A stretch of 64,000 nucleotides of DNA from Flammeovirgaceae bacterium BBD 1991-12 (GCA_001657315.1 LYSV01000020.1:1-64000), one strand, 5' to 3'. Counted from the first letter of the stretch, positions 19,672-29,971 are shown. Notes: generated by a model from the letters alone, not told the origin. A program made the numbers and translations.

Positions 19672-22038
19672 TCACTCATTCCTTAAGGCATCTACCGGAT
19701 TAGCCACCACCACCTTGTAGATCTGGCTGGAAACTGTGAACAATGCTACAGCAAAAAGGCAAACGGTCGCCAGGATCAACGGCTCAGTACTCATAGGCAT
19801 TGGATATTCATATACCTCCTTCAGCAGCAGGTCCACCAGAAAGTAACTCACCGGCAGACCAACAGCACAGGCCAGGGCAAGCAGTCCGATATACTGTTTG
19901 TTCACTCCGTTGAATAAGGCGGCTACCCCAGCACCCAGCACCTTACGTATGCTGAACTCCTTCATTCGTGTGGCTACGTTCAAGGACACCAGCCCGAACA
20001 GGCCCATGCAGGAAAGAACAATGGCCAGCATAGCGGTGAACGCCATGATCCTCCCGTGCCCCTTCAGCTGAGTGAAATAGTCATCGAAAACCTGATCCTG
20101 GAAAAAGCCGGTGTACGGCAGGTCAGGCACCTGTTCCTTCCATAATTCCCTGACAAAAGCCTCCGTGCCGGCTATCTGTCCTTCCCTGATCCGCAGAGAA
20201 AGGAAGCTGAATTTGTCCTCTTCTGCCATACGGAAAAATACGGGACCTATTTTGTCAAAGAAATCAAAGTAATGAAAGTCCTCTACCACCCCGATCACAT
20301 GATACGTGGCAGTGTCGATGTTAAAGGACCGGCCGATAGGGTTGTCCCAATCCATATTCCTGGCAAAGGTCTCGTTGACCACTGCACTCTGGTCCGCATC
20401 CGTGGGCCGTGTTTCTTCAAAAAAGCGGCCTGCTTTTAGCCTTAGATCCAGCGTTTCCAGATAATTATAACCTACTGCCATTTTTCTTACCTGATGTTTT
20501 TCACCGTTGATATCAATCACCCGCAGACCGCTGGATCTGCCAATATGATTGGCGGAGCCCGCTATGCCGGTGATATCAGCATGCTGAAGGAGGTTGTTTT
20601 TAAGTACGGTGTAGGTCCTTTCATCTTCAATGGGTAATACCAGTGTCTGCGACTGGTTATATCCCCAGTCACGGGCAAGCTGAAAGTCAGCATTTTGCGT
20701 AAAGGAGATGCCAAATACAATAGTAATGACTGAAAGAACAAACTGGAACGTCAGGAAAGCGCGGGTAAAAATGTTCTTTTTGCCAAATTTCTGCCTTCCC
20801 CGGAAGATATTCACTGGCCTGAAGGATGAGATGTACAGCGCCGGATAGGCTCCTGACCCCACCCCTGTAGCCACAAGCAGCAGGCTCAGGAAGATCCATG
20901 CCTCGGTGCTTTCGTAAAATCCCAGTTCCATGCCTATGGAAAACTGTGCGTCGAACCAGGGAGCGAACAGTGCGCGCGCCCACAAGGCACCCAGCAACAG
21001 GGCAAAGGCACAGATGATCAGATTCTCCCCTATGAACTGAAATACAAGCTGGCCCCGGGTGCCCCCGATCACTTTACGCACCCCTATTTCACGTAGCCTT
21101 TTGGTGGCGGATGAAATGGAAATATTGATATAATTGAAACAGGCCAGCACGATCATAAAAGCACCTATGGTGATCATCACCGTCATGGCAATAGGATCCG
21201 TACCACCGGAAATATCACGCCTGATCCTGTAGGAGTGCTGTGAGAGTGTCTTCAGAGGTTCAAATACATAAGCCCTTACCGGCCAGTCTTCTTCTGCCTG
21301 GTTCTGCAGGGTTATGTACTTCTCCATTTGAGTACGGACCAGGTCTGTATCTGCCGGGTCGTTCAGTTCAATAAAAGTAGCCCGGATAAAATCAGTCCAA
21401 TCATCTGGGCTTTCCTTATGGTACAGGTTGAATTTCTTTTCAAAGCTGATGAGTACATCAAATCCGAAACTGGCTGTTTTGGGGAATGGCTCCGCTACAC
21501 CTCCTACAGTAAAGGATTCCTTTTTTTCATTGGCGATGATCACGATCTGCTCACCGATGGGACTTCGGCTTCCAAAATACTTCTCTGCCATCAGGCTGCT
21601 GATCACCACCTGGGAAGGGTCGTGCAGGGCTTCCTTTTTACCCAGCGCCAGAGGGAACGTGAACATATCCAGGAATTCTGCGTCTGCGAACCGAACATAT
21701 TCCCTAAACACCTTATCTTCATATTTTATAACCACCTCACGATCATCCACCCTTACCATATGCCTGATCTGCGGAAAATCCGCTTTCATCATTTCACCTA
21801 CAGGAGCAGGCGAGTCACCCCACACCTGCTCTTTCCCATCGCGGTCCATTACACAGTTCAGCAGGAAAACGCTTTCCTTTTTTTCATGGAATTCATCCTG
21901 GCTGTAGGCAAAATCCACGAACAGATAAACTACAAGAACACAGCCTATGGCTATGGACAATCCGAAAATATTGATAAAGGAGATCAGCGGGTTTTTAACC
22001 AGATTGCGCAGAGCGGTTTTGATAAAATTACGGATCAT
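19672..22038 (-). CDS. FtsX-type ABC transporter permease (MacB-like)
   Basis: 788 residues. N-terminal helix (FINIFGLSIAIGCVLVVYLF), a MacB-type periplasmic domain, FtsX core at about 285-410 with ATKRLREIGVRKVIGG, a second hydrophobic and periplasmic part, and a second FtsX core at about 665-780 with ATRMKEFSIRKVLGA. This duplicated layout is the common large Bacteroidota permease. No ATPase gene is adjacent, so it must use one encoded elsewhere. Substrates of these are mostly unknown (peptides, lipoproteins or toxic compounds). It is paralogous to the gene at 24063-26423. Confidence 0.9.
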   Translation of the reverse strand: MIRNFIKTALRNLVKNPLISFINIFGLSIAIGCVLVVYLFVDFAYSQDEFHEKKESVFLLNCVMDRDGKEQVWGDSPAPVGEMMKADFPQIRHMVRVDDREVVIKYEDKVFREYVRFADAEFLDMFTFPLALGKKEALHDPSQVVISSLMAEKYFGSRSPIGEQIVIIANEKKESFTVGGVAEPFPKTASFGFDVLISFEKKFNLYHKESPDDWTDFIRATFIELNDPADTDLVRTQMEKYITLQNQAEEDWPVRAYVFEPLKTLSQHSYRIRRDISGGTDPIAMTVMITIGAFMIVLACFNYINISISSATKRLREIGVRKVIGGTRGQLVFQFIGENLIICAFALLLGALWARALFAPWFDAQFSIGMELGFYESTEAWIFLSLLLVATGVGSGAYPALYISSFRPVNIFRGRQKFGKKNIFTRAFLTFQFVLSVITIVFGISFTQNADFQLARDWGYNQSQTLVLPIEDERTYTVLKNNLLQHADITGIAGSANHIGRSSGLRVIDINGEKHQVRKMAVGYNYLETLDLRLKAGRFFEETRPTDADQSAVVNETFARNMDWDNPIGRSFNIDTATYHVIGVVEDFHYFDFFDKIGPVFFRMAEEDKFSFLSLRIREGQIAGTEAFVRELWKEQVPDLPYTGFFQDQVFDDYFTQLKGHGRIMAFTAMLAIVLSCMGLFGLVSLNVATRMKEFSIRKVLGAGVAALFNGVNKQYIGLLALACAVGLPVSYFLVDLLLKEVYEYPMPMSTEPLILATVCLFAVALFTVSSQIYKVVVANPVDALRNE

Positions 22039-22229
22039 GGCAAATGGATGTTGTTTGAAGATACCTTAAAGACAGATCAGCAGGAGGAAGGTTGCCATGG
22101 GAATGAGTATGAAAAGCAGACCAGCCAGAAATACTGGGTAACACAACATCCTGCAACTTAAAGAATAACGACTACCAGTGGCAGATACCCCTTAACAATC
22201 AACTACTTAACCATCAACCAACAGCCAAC

Positions 22230-22733
22230 CTACCCCAGACTGACTTTCGTCTTCGTCTGCCCCTTTTCCTCAAAAAAGGCCAGTAGTTCCTTAGCCTCTT
22301 CCCCTCCCCGCTGTGCATGATGCAGGAAGGTGAAACCGTGGGGTCCCAAACTATTGATCAGTTGTGGATAGGCCTTAAGGATGGGTTTTACCAGGTCGGT
22401 TTTGCCCAGCATGGTCAGCACGTGCAGGGTAGGCCGCGCACCTTTGTCAATAAGAAAGTTGACCATCTCCTTGTGACCGACATGCCCTCCGGCACCTATA
22501 CCAGTCTCAAAATCGCCTTTGCCCCAGTCCCATGAGCTGTAGATAAGGTTCGGATATTCTTCCAGTAACTCCTTCACCTTGTCTAGATCCCTGTGAGAAG
22601 CACCTACGAATTTTTTGACGATGTCCTTTTGATAGGCAGCAGGCTTATCATCCTGTCCCAGTATTCTGTTAGGGAGGGTCATCATACCCAGTGTAGTCAG
22701 GCCCATTCCTTTAATGAAGTCACTTCGGTTCAT
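22230..22733 (-). CDS. Ankyrin-repeat protein with export signal
   Basis: 167 residues from ATG 22733; the frame is open upstream to 22862, but that part is not protein-like. The N-terminus MNRSDFIKGMGLTTLGMMTLP looks like a twin-arginine signal in which the second arginine is a serine. Two to three ankyrin-type repeats follow (DLDKVKELLEEYPNLI, GHKEMVNFLIDKGA, GKTDLVKPILKAYPQL). It should be a periplasmic or cell-surface binding protein. Its partner is unknown. Confidence 0.75.
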   Translation of the reverse strand: MNRSDFIKGMGLTTLGMMTLPNRILGQDDKPAAYQKDIVKKFVGASHRDLDKVKELLEEYPNLIYSSWDWGKGDFETGIGAGGHVGHKEMVNFLIDKGARPTLHVLTMLGKTDLVKPILKAYPQLINSLGPHGFTFLHHAQRGGEEAKELLAFFEEKGQTKTKVSLG

Positions 22734-23243
22734 AGTATGTAAGCGTGGATTTACCAATAATTTACGTGTGAATAGACAACCTGGAAAGTGTTTTAGACCA
22801 ACGGCAGATGTTGACGGACATAAAGAGGGTGTAACAGTAAGGTACATCAAAAATAACGTCATTCCCTCTTTCCGCTCTCAATAGTTATCGGAGCTCTGTC
22901 AGAATAAGTAAATAATTCTTTACCTGAATCCCTGGGCTTACTTTTTTTATGGATAAGATCGCAAACGCTTACATCTGGTTATTCTGAAAGGAACGTCATA
23001 GCAGAGCTCAAACTATAGATATCCCATGGATACTGAATGGTTGCACTCATTTTTTAGTTATTATTCACCTCAGTTTTAACAGTAATCATCACAGGTACTG
23101 TATGATGCGGGTTATCTACTTATAACAGAGTTGATCTTACTGGTAGCCTTCTTTTATATTGATTTAAGCTCCCTGTCTTTCTTATCTGATGCAAGAGGGT
23201 TTATTCTTCACAGGTTGTTAGCTGATTGACACCACAGCAATAA
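22734..23243. other. Gene-poor interval, nothing recognised
   Basis: About 510 bp, AT-rich, with no open frame of note on either strand, no tRNA-like fold and no clear repeat. It could hold promoters for the ankyrin gene and debris of a lost gene; I see no evidence for either. Confidence 0.5.
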
Positions 23244-23798
23244 TTATTTAATTATTAGTCCGCTTTCATAGTCCTTTTTATCAAGTAGAATAAATGTGAA
23301 TTTATTGTCCTGATCATTTACCGTTATCTTTTCAAAGATCTGAATAACTAGCTTGTCTGAAACAAAAAAGGAGAGCTTTGCTCTTAAGGTATCGCTGACA
23401 TGTTCCTTGATACCTTCTTCAATAAATCCCTTATCTTGTATATCATTAACCATATTTTTATACGTAGTCTCATCGGCAGTAAAATATTCAGTTCGTTCTT
23501 GATAGTATTGAGATGAACGAGATATTTCGATTCTTTCGGTTCGATCACTGTAATTTTTCAAGGTATCTAAATTGAATACCCAAAGATCTTGCAACTCCAT
23601 GTTATCAAGCTCTCGATAGCAGGCACAATTCCAACCTTCTATTTTATTAAGATATTCATCAATTTGAATTGAGTTTTTCATGTTATGGATTCTGACCAGG
23701 TCATCAAAACCTATCGACTGTCCGAGAGTAAAGGAATTCATTAATAAAGACAGAATTAGAGTGGCGGTGACTTTAATTGACAATTTCCACTTCTTCAT
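23244..23798 (-). CDS. Exported protein, function unknown
   Basis: 184 residues. A signal peptide (MKKWKLSIKVTATLILSLLMNSFTLGQ) is cut at about residue 27. The mature part has a DDLVRIHNMKN start, a single CAC motif, an acidic, Tyr/Phe-rich middle and a beta-strand-rich end (FTFILLDKKDYESGLIIK). The DNA is more AT-rich than its neighbours and is flanked by gene-poor stretches, hinting at recent acquisition or decay around it. No family is recognised. Confidence 0.6.
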   Translation of the reverse strand: MKKWKLSIKVTATLILSLLMNSFTLGQSIGFDDLVRIHNMKNSIQIDEYLNKIEGWNCACYRELDNMELQDLWVFNLDTLKNYSDRTERIEISRSSQYYQERTEYFTADETTYKNMVNDIQDKGFIEEGIKEHVSDTLRAKLSFFVSDKLVIQIFEKITVNDQDNKFTFILLDKKDYESGLIIK

Positions 23799-24062
23799 AA
23801 TTCCTTTTGGGTTTGGGACTAATGTATAAATATGACGACTTTATACTCTAAGATTTAAATCTAACGGATTTCCGATTCTTCTGAAAACTGCAAATTTCCG
23901 CAGTCCAGCTACTTCCGGTTCGGGTTTTAGCCTGACCCTGATTATACAGCTATCCTGTAACCATTGCAAAAACCAGAAGTATTGTTCTAAGCTAGCTGCC
24001 ATGCAACCCTGTCTGGTGTTCATGGTCTTTACAAAGGTCCTTTAACTCAAAATCTCAACACA

Positions 24063-26423
24063 ATGCTCAAACACAGTCTGCTTATTGCCTACCGTAATTT
24101 CAAACGCTTTACCAACACCTTTTTCATCAATCTTACCGGGCTGTCAACCGGCCTGGCCTGTGCTGTTTTCATTTTTCTTTGGGTGGATGATGAATTGAAA
24201 ATGGACAAATTCCATGAAAAGAGTGATCGCCTCTATCAGGCCATAGAGCATCAGCAGTATGCTGACCGGATTATGACCACCCGGTCCACTCCGGGGATAC
24301 TCGCGGAAACACTGAAAGAGGAGATCCCGGAGGTGGAGTATGCCGCTACCACCACATGGGTCAACTCCGTTACGCTTTCCATTGATGATCACAATATCAA
24401 GGCCAAAGGCTTCCACGTAGGCAGTGATTTTTTCAATATCTTTTCCTACGGGCTTCTACAGGGTGATGCCAGTCAGGTACTGATAGACAAGTCCAGTATG
24501 GTCATCTCCAGAGAGCTGGCCATGAAACTGTTTAACACCACAGAAAATGTGATAGGCCGGCAGGTGGAATACCAGCATGAAAAAACATTTCAGGTTACAG
24601 GTGTTTTTGAGGGCACTCCTAAACAGTCCTCCTATCAGTTTGACTTTGTGTTGCCCTTTGAAGAATATAAGGATGATAACGAATGGGTATTGAGCTGGGG
24701 TAGCAATGGCCCCAGAACGTACGTGATCCTGAGAGAAGGTAGCAATGTAAAACAGTTCAACGAGAAGATCGCTGATTTTGTAACCAAACGGGGAGAGCAG
24801 ACCAATGTGACCCTTTTTGTGGAGCCTTTTGCGCAGCGTTACCTTTACGGACGTTATGAAAATGGAAAAAAAGCAGGAGGACGTATAGAATATGTAAGGC
24901 TTTTTGGGGCCATTGCCATTTTCATTCTGATCATAGCCTGTATCAACTTTATGAACCTGTCCACGGCGCAGGCATCAAGGAGGGCAAAAGAAGTGGGCAT
25001 CAGGAAATCAGCAGGAGCCAATCAGGGCGTCCTCATCATTCAGTATTTGTCGGAGTCCGTGGTTGTTGCCCTTTTGTCACTGGTAGTGGCGTTACTGATT
25101 GTATGGGTGGCGCTGCCTCAGTTCAATTACATCACCGAAAAACAGATCGTGTTGGACCTGACGGACCTACGTCTGGTACTGTCCCTACTGGGCATTACCC
25201 TTTTTACCGGCTTTATTGCAGGCAGCTATCCGGCGCTTTACCTTTCGGCATTCAAACCGGTAAAAGTGCTAAAAGGGGAGGTGCGTGGCTCCATAGGTGA
25301 ATTGTGGGCCCGCAGAGGACTGGTGATCTTTCAGTTCACACTCTCCATAGTACTTATTGTGGCTGTGCTGGTCATTTTTAAACAAATAGAGTTTGTACAG
25401 AACAAAAACCTCGGCTATGACAAGGACAATGTGATCTATTTCAGCATTGAAGGCCGTGTGGAGCAGAACATGGAGACCTTTCTGACAGAGCTTCAGCGTG
25501 TTCCGGGCGTGGTGAGCGCCTCAAGCATAGGCCATAATCTTGTGGGAAGGCAGAACAATACCAGCGGACTGAACTGGGAGGGAAAAAACCAGGATGATAA
25601 GATCCTGTTTGAAAATGTGAGAGTGAACTACGGACTACTGGAAACCCTTGGTATAGAGATCACTGAGGGGCGATCCTTCTCCAGAGAGTTTGGTGCAGAT
25701 ACAGCTAGAATTATCTTCAATGAAGCCGCCATTAAGATCATGGGATATGAAGAGGACCCTATTGGAAGGGTGATCAGGCTGTGGGATCAGTACGATATGG
25801 AGATTGTAGGTGTGGCGAAGGATTTCCATTTTCAGTCGCTACATGATAAGGTCAATCCCCTTTTCTTTCGCTTGGTGCCTGACCAGACATGGAACATTAT
25901 GGCCCGTATAGCGTCCGGCAAAGAGAAGGAGACACTGGACCGGTTGAAGAGCTTTTACGAAGAATACAATAGTGGTTTTACCTTTGAGTATAACTTTCTG
26001 AATGAAGAATATCAGTCGCTCTATGCAGCGGAACAACGTGTTTCCACCCTTTCCCGCTATTTTGCTGGTTTTGCGGTCATTATTTCATGTCTTGGGCTTT
26101 TTGGCCTGGCCACCTTTACCGCTGAGCGCAGGCTCAAGGAAATTGGTATCCGCAAGGCTCTGGGTTCCACTGCCCTGAACATTGTTTACCTGATGTCAGG
26201 CGATTTCACCAGAATGGTGCTGATCTCTATCATCTTTGCCCTGCCGCTGAGTTATTACTTGATCGACAGATGGCTTGAGCGCTTCGCTTTTCGCATAGAG
26301 CTGGAGATCTGGTTTTTTGTTGCATCGGGTCTGGTGGCACTGCTCATAGCATGGCTTACCGTAGGGTCTCAGGCGATCAAGGCAGCCAATGTAAATCCTG
26401 CGCGATGCCTTAGGGATGAATAA
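24063..26423 (+). CDS. FtsX-type ABC transporter permease (MacB-like)
   Basis: 786 residues, with the same double layout as the gene at 19672-22038: N-terminal helix (FFINLTGLSTGLACAVFIFL), MacB-type periplasmic domain, FtsX core with ASRRAKEVGIRKSAGA (about 310-325), second core with AERRLKEIGIRKALGS (about 690-705) and a C-terminal NPARCLRDE. No ATPase lies next to it. The two permease genes lie on opposite strands about 2 kb apart and differ enough in sequence that they are old paralogues. Confidence 0.9.
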   Translation: MLKHSLLIAYRNFKRFTNTFFINLTGLSTGLACAVFIFLWVDDELKMDKFHEKSDRLYQAIEHQQYADRIMTTRSTPGILAETLKEEIPEVEYAATTTWVNSVTLSIDDHNIKAKGFHVGSDFFNIFSYGLLQGDASQVLIDKSSMVISRELAMKLFNTTENVIGRQVEYQHEKTFQVTGVFEGTPKQSSYQFDFVLPFEEYKDDNEWVLSWGSNGPRTYVILREGSNVKQFNEKIADFVTKRGEQTNVTLFVEPFAQRYLYGRYENGKKAGGRIEYVRLFGAIAIFILIIACINFMNLSTAQASRRAKEVGIRKSAGANQGVLIIQYLSESVVVALLSLVVALLIVWVALPQFNYITEKQIVLDLTDLRLVLSLLGITLFTGFIAGSYPALYLSAFKPVKVLKGEVRGSIGELWARRGLVIFQFTLSIVLIVAVLVIFKQIEFVQNKNLGYDKDNVIYFSIEGRVEQNMETFLTELQRVPGVVSASSIGHNLVGRQNNTSGLNWEGKNQDDKILFENVRVNYGLLETLGIEITEGRSFSREFGADTARIIFNEAAIKIMGYEEDPIGRVIRLWDQYDMEIVGVAKDFHFQSLHDKVNPLFFRLVPDQTWNIMARIASGKEKETLDRLKSFYEEYNSGFTFEYNFLNEEYQSLYAAEQRVSTLSRYFAGFAVIISCLGLFGLATFTAERRLKEIGIRKALGSTALNIVYLMSGDFTRMVLISIIFALPLSYYLIDRWLERFAFRIELEIWFFVASGLVALLIAWLTVGSQAIKAANVNPARCLRDE

Positions 26424-26428
26424 CTCTG

Positions 26429-26498
26429 AGGCATAGAGCAAAGCGCATGGCGCATGGCGCAGAGAGTCCGCTATGCTCTATGCACCATGCTCTATGCC
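26429..26498. repeat. Imperfect CATGGCGC/CATAGAGC repeat with 11-bp inverted ends
   Basis: Between two convergent genes lies GGCATAGAGCA (26429-26439), a GCGCATGGCGCATGGCGCAGAG tandem stretch and the perfect inverted copy TGCTCTATGCC (26488-26498), with a further GCTCTATGC inside. It can form a long hairpin and may end both transcripts. A related sequence occurs at 49652-49705. Confidence 0.6.
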
Positions 26499-26506
26499 TA
26501 ACCACG

Positions 26507-27406
26507 CTATTTCATCCTGTGATCACTGTACTGGTTTGGTGATAGTACGGAGGTAAGCCGCTGATACTCGTCATCCGTCAGGTTGGGTGTGGAAAAGGTC
26601 TTTACTGCGTCCATTAGTTGTTGCTCCGTTCTTATACCCACCACCGCCGAGCTCACGGCGGGATGCCCTAGCACAAAACGTAGCGAAGTATGGGTAGGGG
26701 TTCTTTGCTGGCTGAGTTCATGCACAAGTAGACCCATTTGTTCCACCTCACTTTCATTGTAATTCAGATAGCCCGAGGCAGGTTTGTTTGCCAGCAATCC
26801 TTTCGCCAGATTGCCGCGCGTCAAAATGCCTACGGATTTCGCCTTTGCCCTGTCAAGGCACTGCTCTTCCGGCCTGCGGTCCAGCAGACTATACTGCATC
26901 ATGTTACTGACCAGACCGGAGTGGTCCAGCCATCTTTGGATCACATTGGGACGAATAGAGGATATACCGTAGTGCCTGATCTTACCCTGTTCCTTTAAAA
27001 GCTCAAAAGCCTCGAGTGTCTCATCGAACGGATCCTCGATGGTGCCACCGTGAAGCTGATAAAGGTCTATGTAATCCGTCTGGAGCCTTAAGAGACTTTC
27101 ATCCACGGCCTGTAGAATATAGGCTTTGGAGGGATTCCAGTCCCAGCTGTTACCATCTTTTCGCCACTGATTGCCTACTTTGGTGCCAATATGGATCTTA
27201 TCCCGCACCTCCTTTAAAGCTTTTCCTACGATCCGTTCGTTCTCTCCTTTATCATACAGATCGGCTGTATCAAAAAAGTTGATACCGGAATCATAAGCCA
27301 TTTTCAGGAGCCTTTCGTTGTTCGGGCTATGGGTTTGCAGCGACATGCAACCGAACCCTATGCGGCTTATGTTCAGGTCAGATGTGCCCAGGTGTTTGTA
27401 TTCCAT
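26507..27406 (-). CDS. Aldo/keto reductase
   Basis: 299 residues from ATG 27406 (four more residues are possible from 27418). The (beta/alpha)8 aldo-keto reductase family is shown by GFGCMSLQ, then the catalytic Asp/Tyr in FFDTADLYDKGENE, the Lys in IHIGTKVG and the His in YQLHGGT; the C-terminal NADPH site reads SSAVVGIRTEQQL. It reduces carbonyl compounds with NADPH; the substrate is unknown. Confidence 0.9.
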   Translation of the reverse strand: MEYKHLGTSDLNISRIGFGCMSLQTHSPNNERLLKMAYDSGINFFDTADLYDKGENERIVGKALKEVRDKIHIGTKVGNQWRKDGNSWDWNPSKAYILQAVDESLLRLQTDYIDLYQLHGGTIEDPFDETLEAFELLKEQGKIRHYGISSIRPNVIQRWLDHSGLVSNMMQYSLLDRRPEEQCLDRAKAKSVGILTRGNLAKGLLANKPASGYLNYNESEVEQMGLLVHELSQQRTPTHTSLRFVLGHPAVSSAVVGIRTEQQLMDAVKTFSTPNLTDDEYQRLTSVLSPNQYSDHRMK

Positions 27407-27477
27407 CGTTAGGATCACTCATTTTGATTTAAATATTAAAGAGTATTGATGACAAAACCAAGCTGGTATTAGAAGGC

Positions 27478-27653
27478 AGTCGTGGCACCACTCCCATTTC
27501 ACTTTGCCGATTTGTTGGAATTACAGTCAGGAATGAATTTCAGCTTTCAATGGGCTGAGTACCAGTGGTGCCACGACTTACTTTTGATCAATTTGTTGAA
27601 ATGAGGGATGAATTTTGACTTTCATTGGGTCGAACAACAGTGGCGCATGACTT
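27478..27653. repeat. Possible MITE-like element: perfect 15-bp inverted repeats and degenerate direct repeat
   Basis: AGTCGTGGCACCACT (27478-27492) and its exact reverse complement AGTGGTGCCACGACT (27564-27578) bound a 101-bp segment. The part from about 27507 to 27581 recurs in degenerate form at about 27586-27653 (shared: AATTTGTTG, GATGAATTT, CTTTCA(A)TGGG, CAGTGG..GC..GACTTA). No coding frame or target duplication is visible. The whole 27407-27778 gap holds no gene. Confidence 0.6.
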
Positions 27654-27778
27654 ATTGAGCAAGGGGGGTAATATTATGCTGATACACTTTTCTTATGTTT
27701 ATGGTCCGTTGATATAAGTACTCTTTGGTAGTCGTTTCAATTATAAATATATTTCCTCAGAATCAATCTTCTCTTGCC

Positions 27779-29866
27779 ATGCCTAAAAAAGGATATCCTC
27801 TTAGTCTGTTCTTTCTGTTTTTTGCTATCGTTCTCTATTCGCAATCTTTCACGCTGGAAGATGTTATGAGCAGTTGGTTCCCGTCGGGGCTGACTACTCA
27901 TCCGGAGCTTGACAAGGCAGCATGGGTATTTAATGATGAAGGGAAAAGGAACATTTGGATAGCTGACGGGCCGGAGTTCATCAATTCCCGTCAGATCACC
28001 CGGTATCAGCAGGACGATGGACAAAGTATCAGCAACCTGATCTTTACAAAGAGTGGAGACAGGCTGCTGTATGTCAGAGGCGGGGCTCCCAATCGCCGGG
28101 GTGAAGTGCCCAACCCCATAAGTCTCGGCGAATGGCCGAAACGGGAAATATGGATGATACGTGAAGGGGCTGAGCCTGAGCTGGTCCATGAGGGCAGCAG
28201 TGCCAGCCTTTCCCCGGATGATCAACATCTCGTTTTCATTCATAAAGGACAGGTATGGCTTAAAGTATTGAAAGAAGACACGGCAGCAGCGCCATTATTC
28301 AAAATACGAGGCGGGGTTTCTCAGCTTCGCTGGAGCCCTGACGGTTCCAAACTGGCTTTTATCAGTAACCGTGGTGATCATGGTTTTACAGGGATATTTG
28401 ATATTGCCACCGGAGAGGTGGCCTACCTGTCGCCCAGCGTTGATCGTGACAGTAACCCAGCATGGTCGCCTGATGGGAACTCGCTGGTATGGATACGTGA
28501 ACCGAATGAAAGATCAAGATTGCCCTTTATACCCAGAAGAAGTGCTGCCCCATGGTCTGTTCTTAAGGCGGATGTGCGTACCGGCAAGGTAGAGGTGCTA
28601 TGGACAGCCCGGGAGGGAACCGGTAGCGCTTTCCGGTTTGTAAGCGCCCGCAACCAGCTATTCTACAGCAGTGATGGTTTCATCGTGTTTCCCTATGAGC
28701 GGGACGGTTTTACTCACTTATTCGCTGTAAATGCAGCAGGTGGACCCATTCGCAACCTGACCCCGGGCAATTTCGAGGTGCAGTTTGTGGATATTACCCA
28801 GGATGGTAAGCAAATGATCTATTCCTCCAATCATAAGGATATAGACCGGCAGCATGTTTGGGTGGTCAGTATTGCGTCTGGCAGGGCCCGGCAGATATCA
28901 AAAGGTACAGGTATCGAATGGTCACCGAAAATGACCAGGAGTGGCGCTATCCTGTCGCTGGCTTCCGGCGCTGGTACCCCAGCCCATGTGGCCCTTTTGA
29001 ATGAAAACGGCCAAAGGAAAAATATTGTACCGGCTTCGATCCCGTCGGGCTTTCCAACAGGTGATCTTGTACAGCCTGAGCAGGTTATATTTCCCGCGGC
29101 AGACGGTATGAGGATCCATGGCCAGCTCTTCAGGCCTAAGACGTTGAAAACCGGGCAGAAAGCTCCGGCCGTTATATTTTTCCATGGCGGGTCCAGAAGA
29201 CAGATGTTGCTGGGCTTCCATCACCGCGGTTACTATCACAATGCCTATGCACTCAATCAGTACCTTGCCAGCCGGGGGTATGTGGTACTCTCTGTTAACT
29301 ATCGCAGTGGTATAGGCTATGGCATGGAATTCCGTGAAGCCATAAACTATGGTGCCCGTGGAGCCAGCGAATTCAATGATGTACTAGGAGCCGGGCTCTA
29401 CCTTGCTGGTAGAAATGATGTAGAACCCACAAAAATAGGGCTTTGGGGTGGTTCCTATGGCGGGTACCTGACAGCCCTGGGCCTGGCAAAAGCCTCCGAC
29501 CTTTTCGCCGCAGGCGTGGATATCCATGGGGTCCATGACTGGAACGTAGTGATCCGCAACTTCGTGCCCACCTACAACGCAGCGAAACGGCAGGAAGTAG
29601 CCCGTCTGGCTTTTGAATCATCTCCAATGGCTTATATGGATACATGGAAATCACCGGTGCTCATCATTCATGGTGACGATGACCGTAACGTGCCTTTCAG
29701 TGAATCCGTGGATCTGGCAGAAGCCCTGAGGAAACAGGAAGTGTATTTCGAACAGCTGATCTTTCCGGATGAAGTGCATGGATTTTTATTACACAAAAAC
29801 TGGCTGGCTGCCTATGAGGCTACTACTGATTTTTTTGACCGGTTCCTGAAAAGTGCAAAGCACTAG
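27779..29866 (+). CDS. S9-family prolyl oligopeptidase-like peptidase
   Basis: 695 residues from ATG 27779, which begins a signal peptide (MPKKGYPLSLFFLFFAIVLYSQ). The N-terminal half is a TolB/PD40-like beta-propeller (SPDGSKLAFISNRG, SPDGNSLVWIRE). The C-terminal alpha/beta hydrolase carries the catalytic Ser in WGGSYGGYLTA, the Asp in VLIIHGDDDRNVPF and the His in DEVHGFL. It should cut short peptides in the periplasm or outside. A TTG at 27725 would add 18 residues and is less likely. Confidence 0.92.
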   Translation: MPKKGYPLSLFFLFFAIVLYSQSFTLEDVMSSWFPSGLTTHPELDKAAWVFNDEGKRNIWIADGPEFINSRQITRYQQDDGQSISNLIFTKSGDRLLYVRGGAPNRRGEVPNPISLGEWPKREIWMIREGAEPELVHEGSSASLSPDDQHLVFIHKGQVWLKVLKEDTAAAPLFKIRGGVSQLRWSPDGSKLAFISNRGDHGFTGIFDIATGEVAYLSPSVDRDSNPAWSPDGNSLVWIREPNERSRLPFIPRRSAAPWSVLKADVRTGKVEVLWTAREGTGSAFRFVSARNQLFYSSDGFIVFPYERDGFTHLFAVNAAGGPIRNLTPGNFEVQFVDITQDGKQMIYSSNHKDIDRQHVWVVSIASGRARQISKGTGIEWSPKMTRSGAILSLASGAGTPAHVALLNENGQRKNIVPASIPSGFPTGDLVQPEQVIFPAADGMRIHGQLFRPKTLKTGQKAPAVIFFHGGSRRQMLLGFHHRGYYHNAYALNQYLASRGYVVLSVNYRSGIGYGMEFREAINYGARGASEFNDVLGAGLYLAGRNDVEPTKIGLWGGSYGGYLTALGLAKASDLFAAGVDIHGVHDWNVVIRNFVPTYNAAKRQEVARLAFESSPMAYMDTWKSPVLIIHGDDDRNVPFSESVDLAEALRKQEVYFEQLIFPDEVHGFLLHKNWLAAYEATTDFFDRFLKSAKH

Positions 29867-29971
29867 TTCAGTTATTGGGTTACTCAATCGTACTACTCAC
29901 AAAGTTGCCCGGTTGAAAACAATTATCCTGCAAAATTTTTTAATGTGCAGGGGCAGCATTATTTTGGAGCT

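Noticed and set aside
21328-22161. Long open frame on the plus strand (277 residues)
   Set aside because: It lies fully antisense to the FtsX-type permease, which has clear family motifs; the plus-strand protein has no recognisable pattern.
23799-24062. 60-residue frame on the minus strand at 23841-24023 as a small gene
   Set aside because: No signal, domain or coding bias is visible; the region looks like non-coding DNA before the permease gene.
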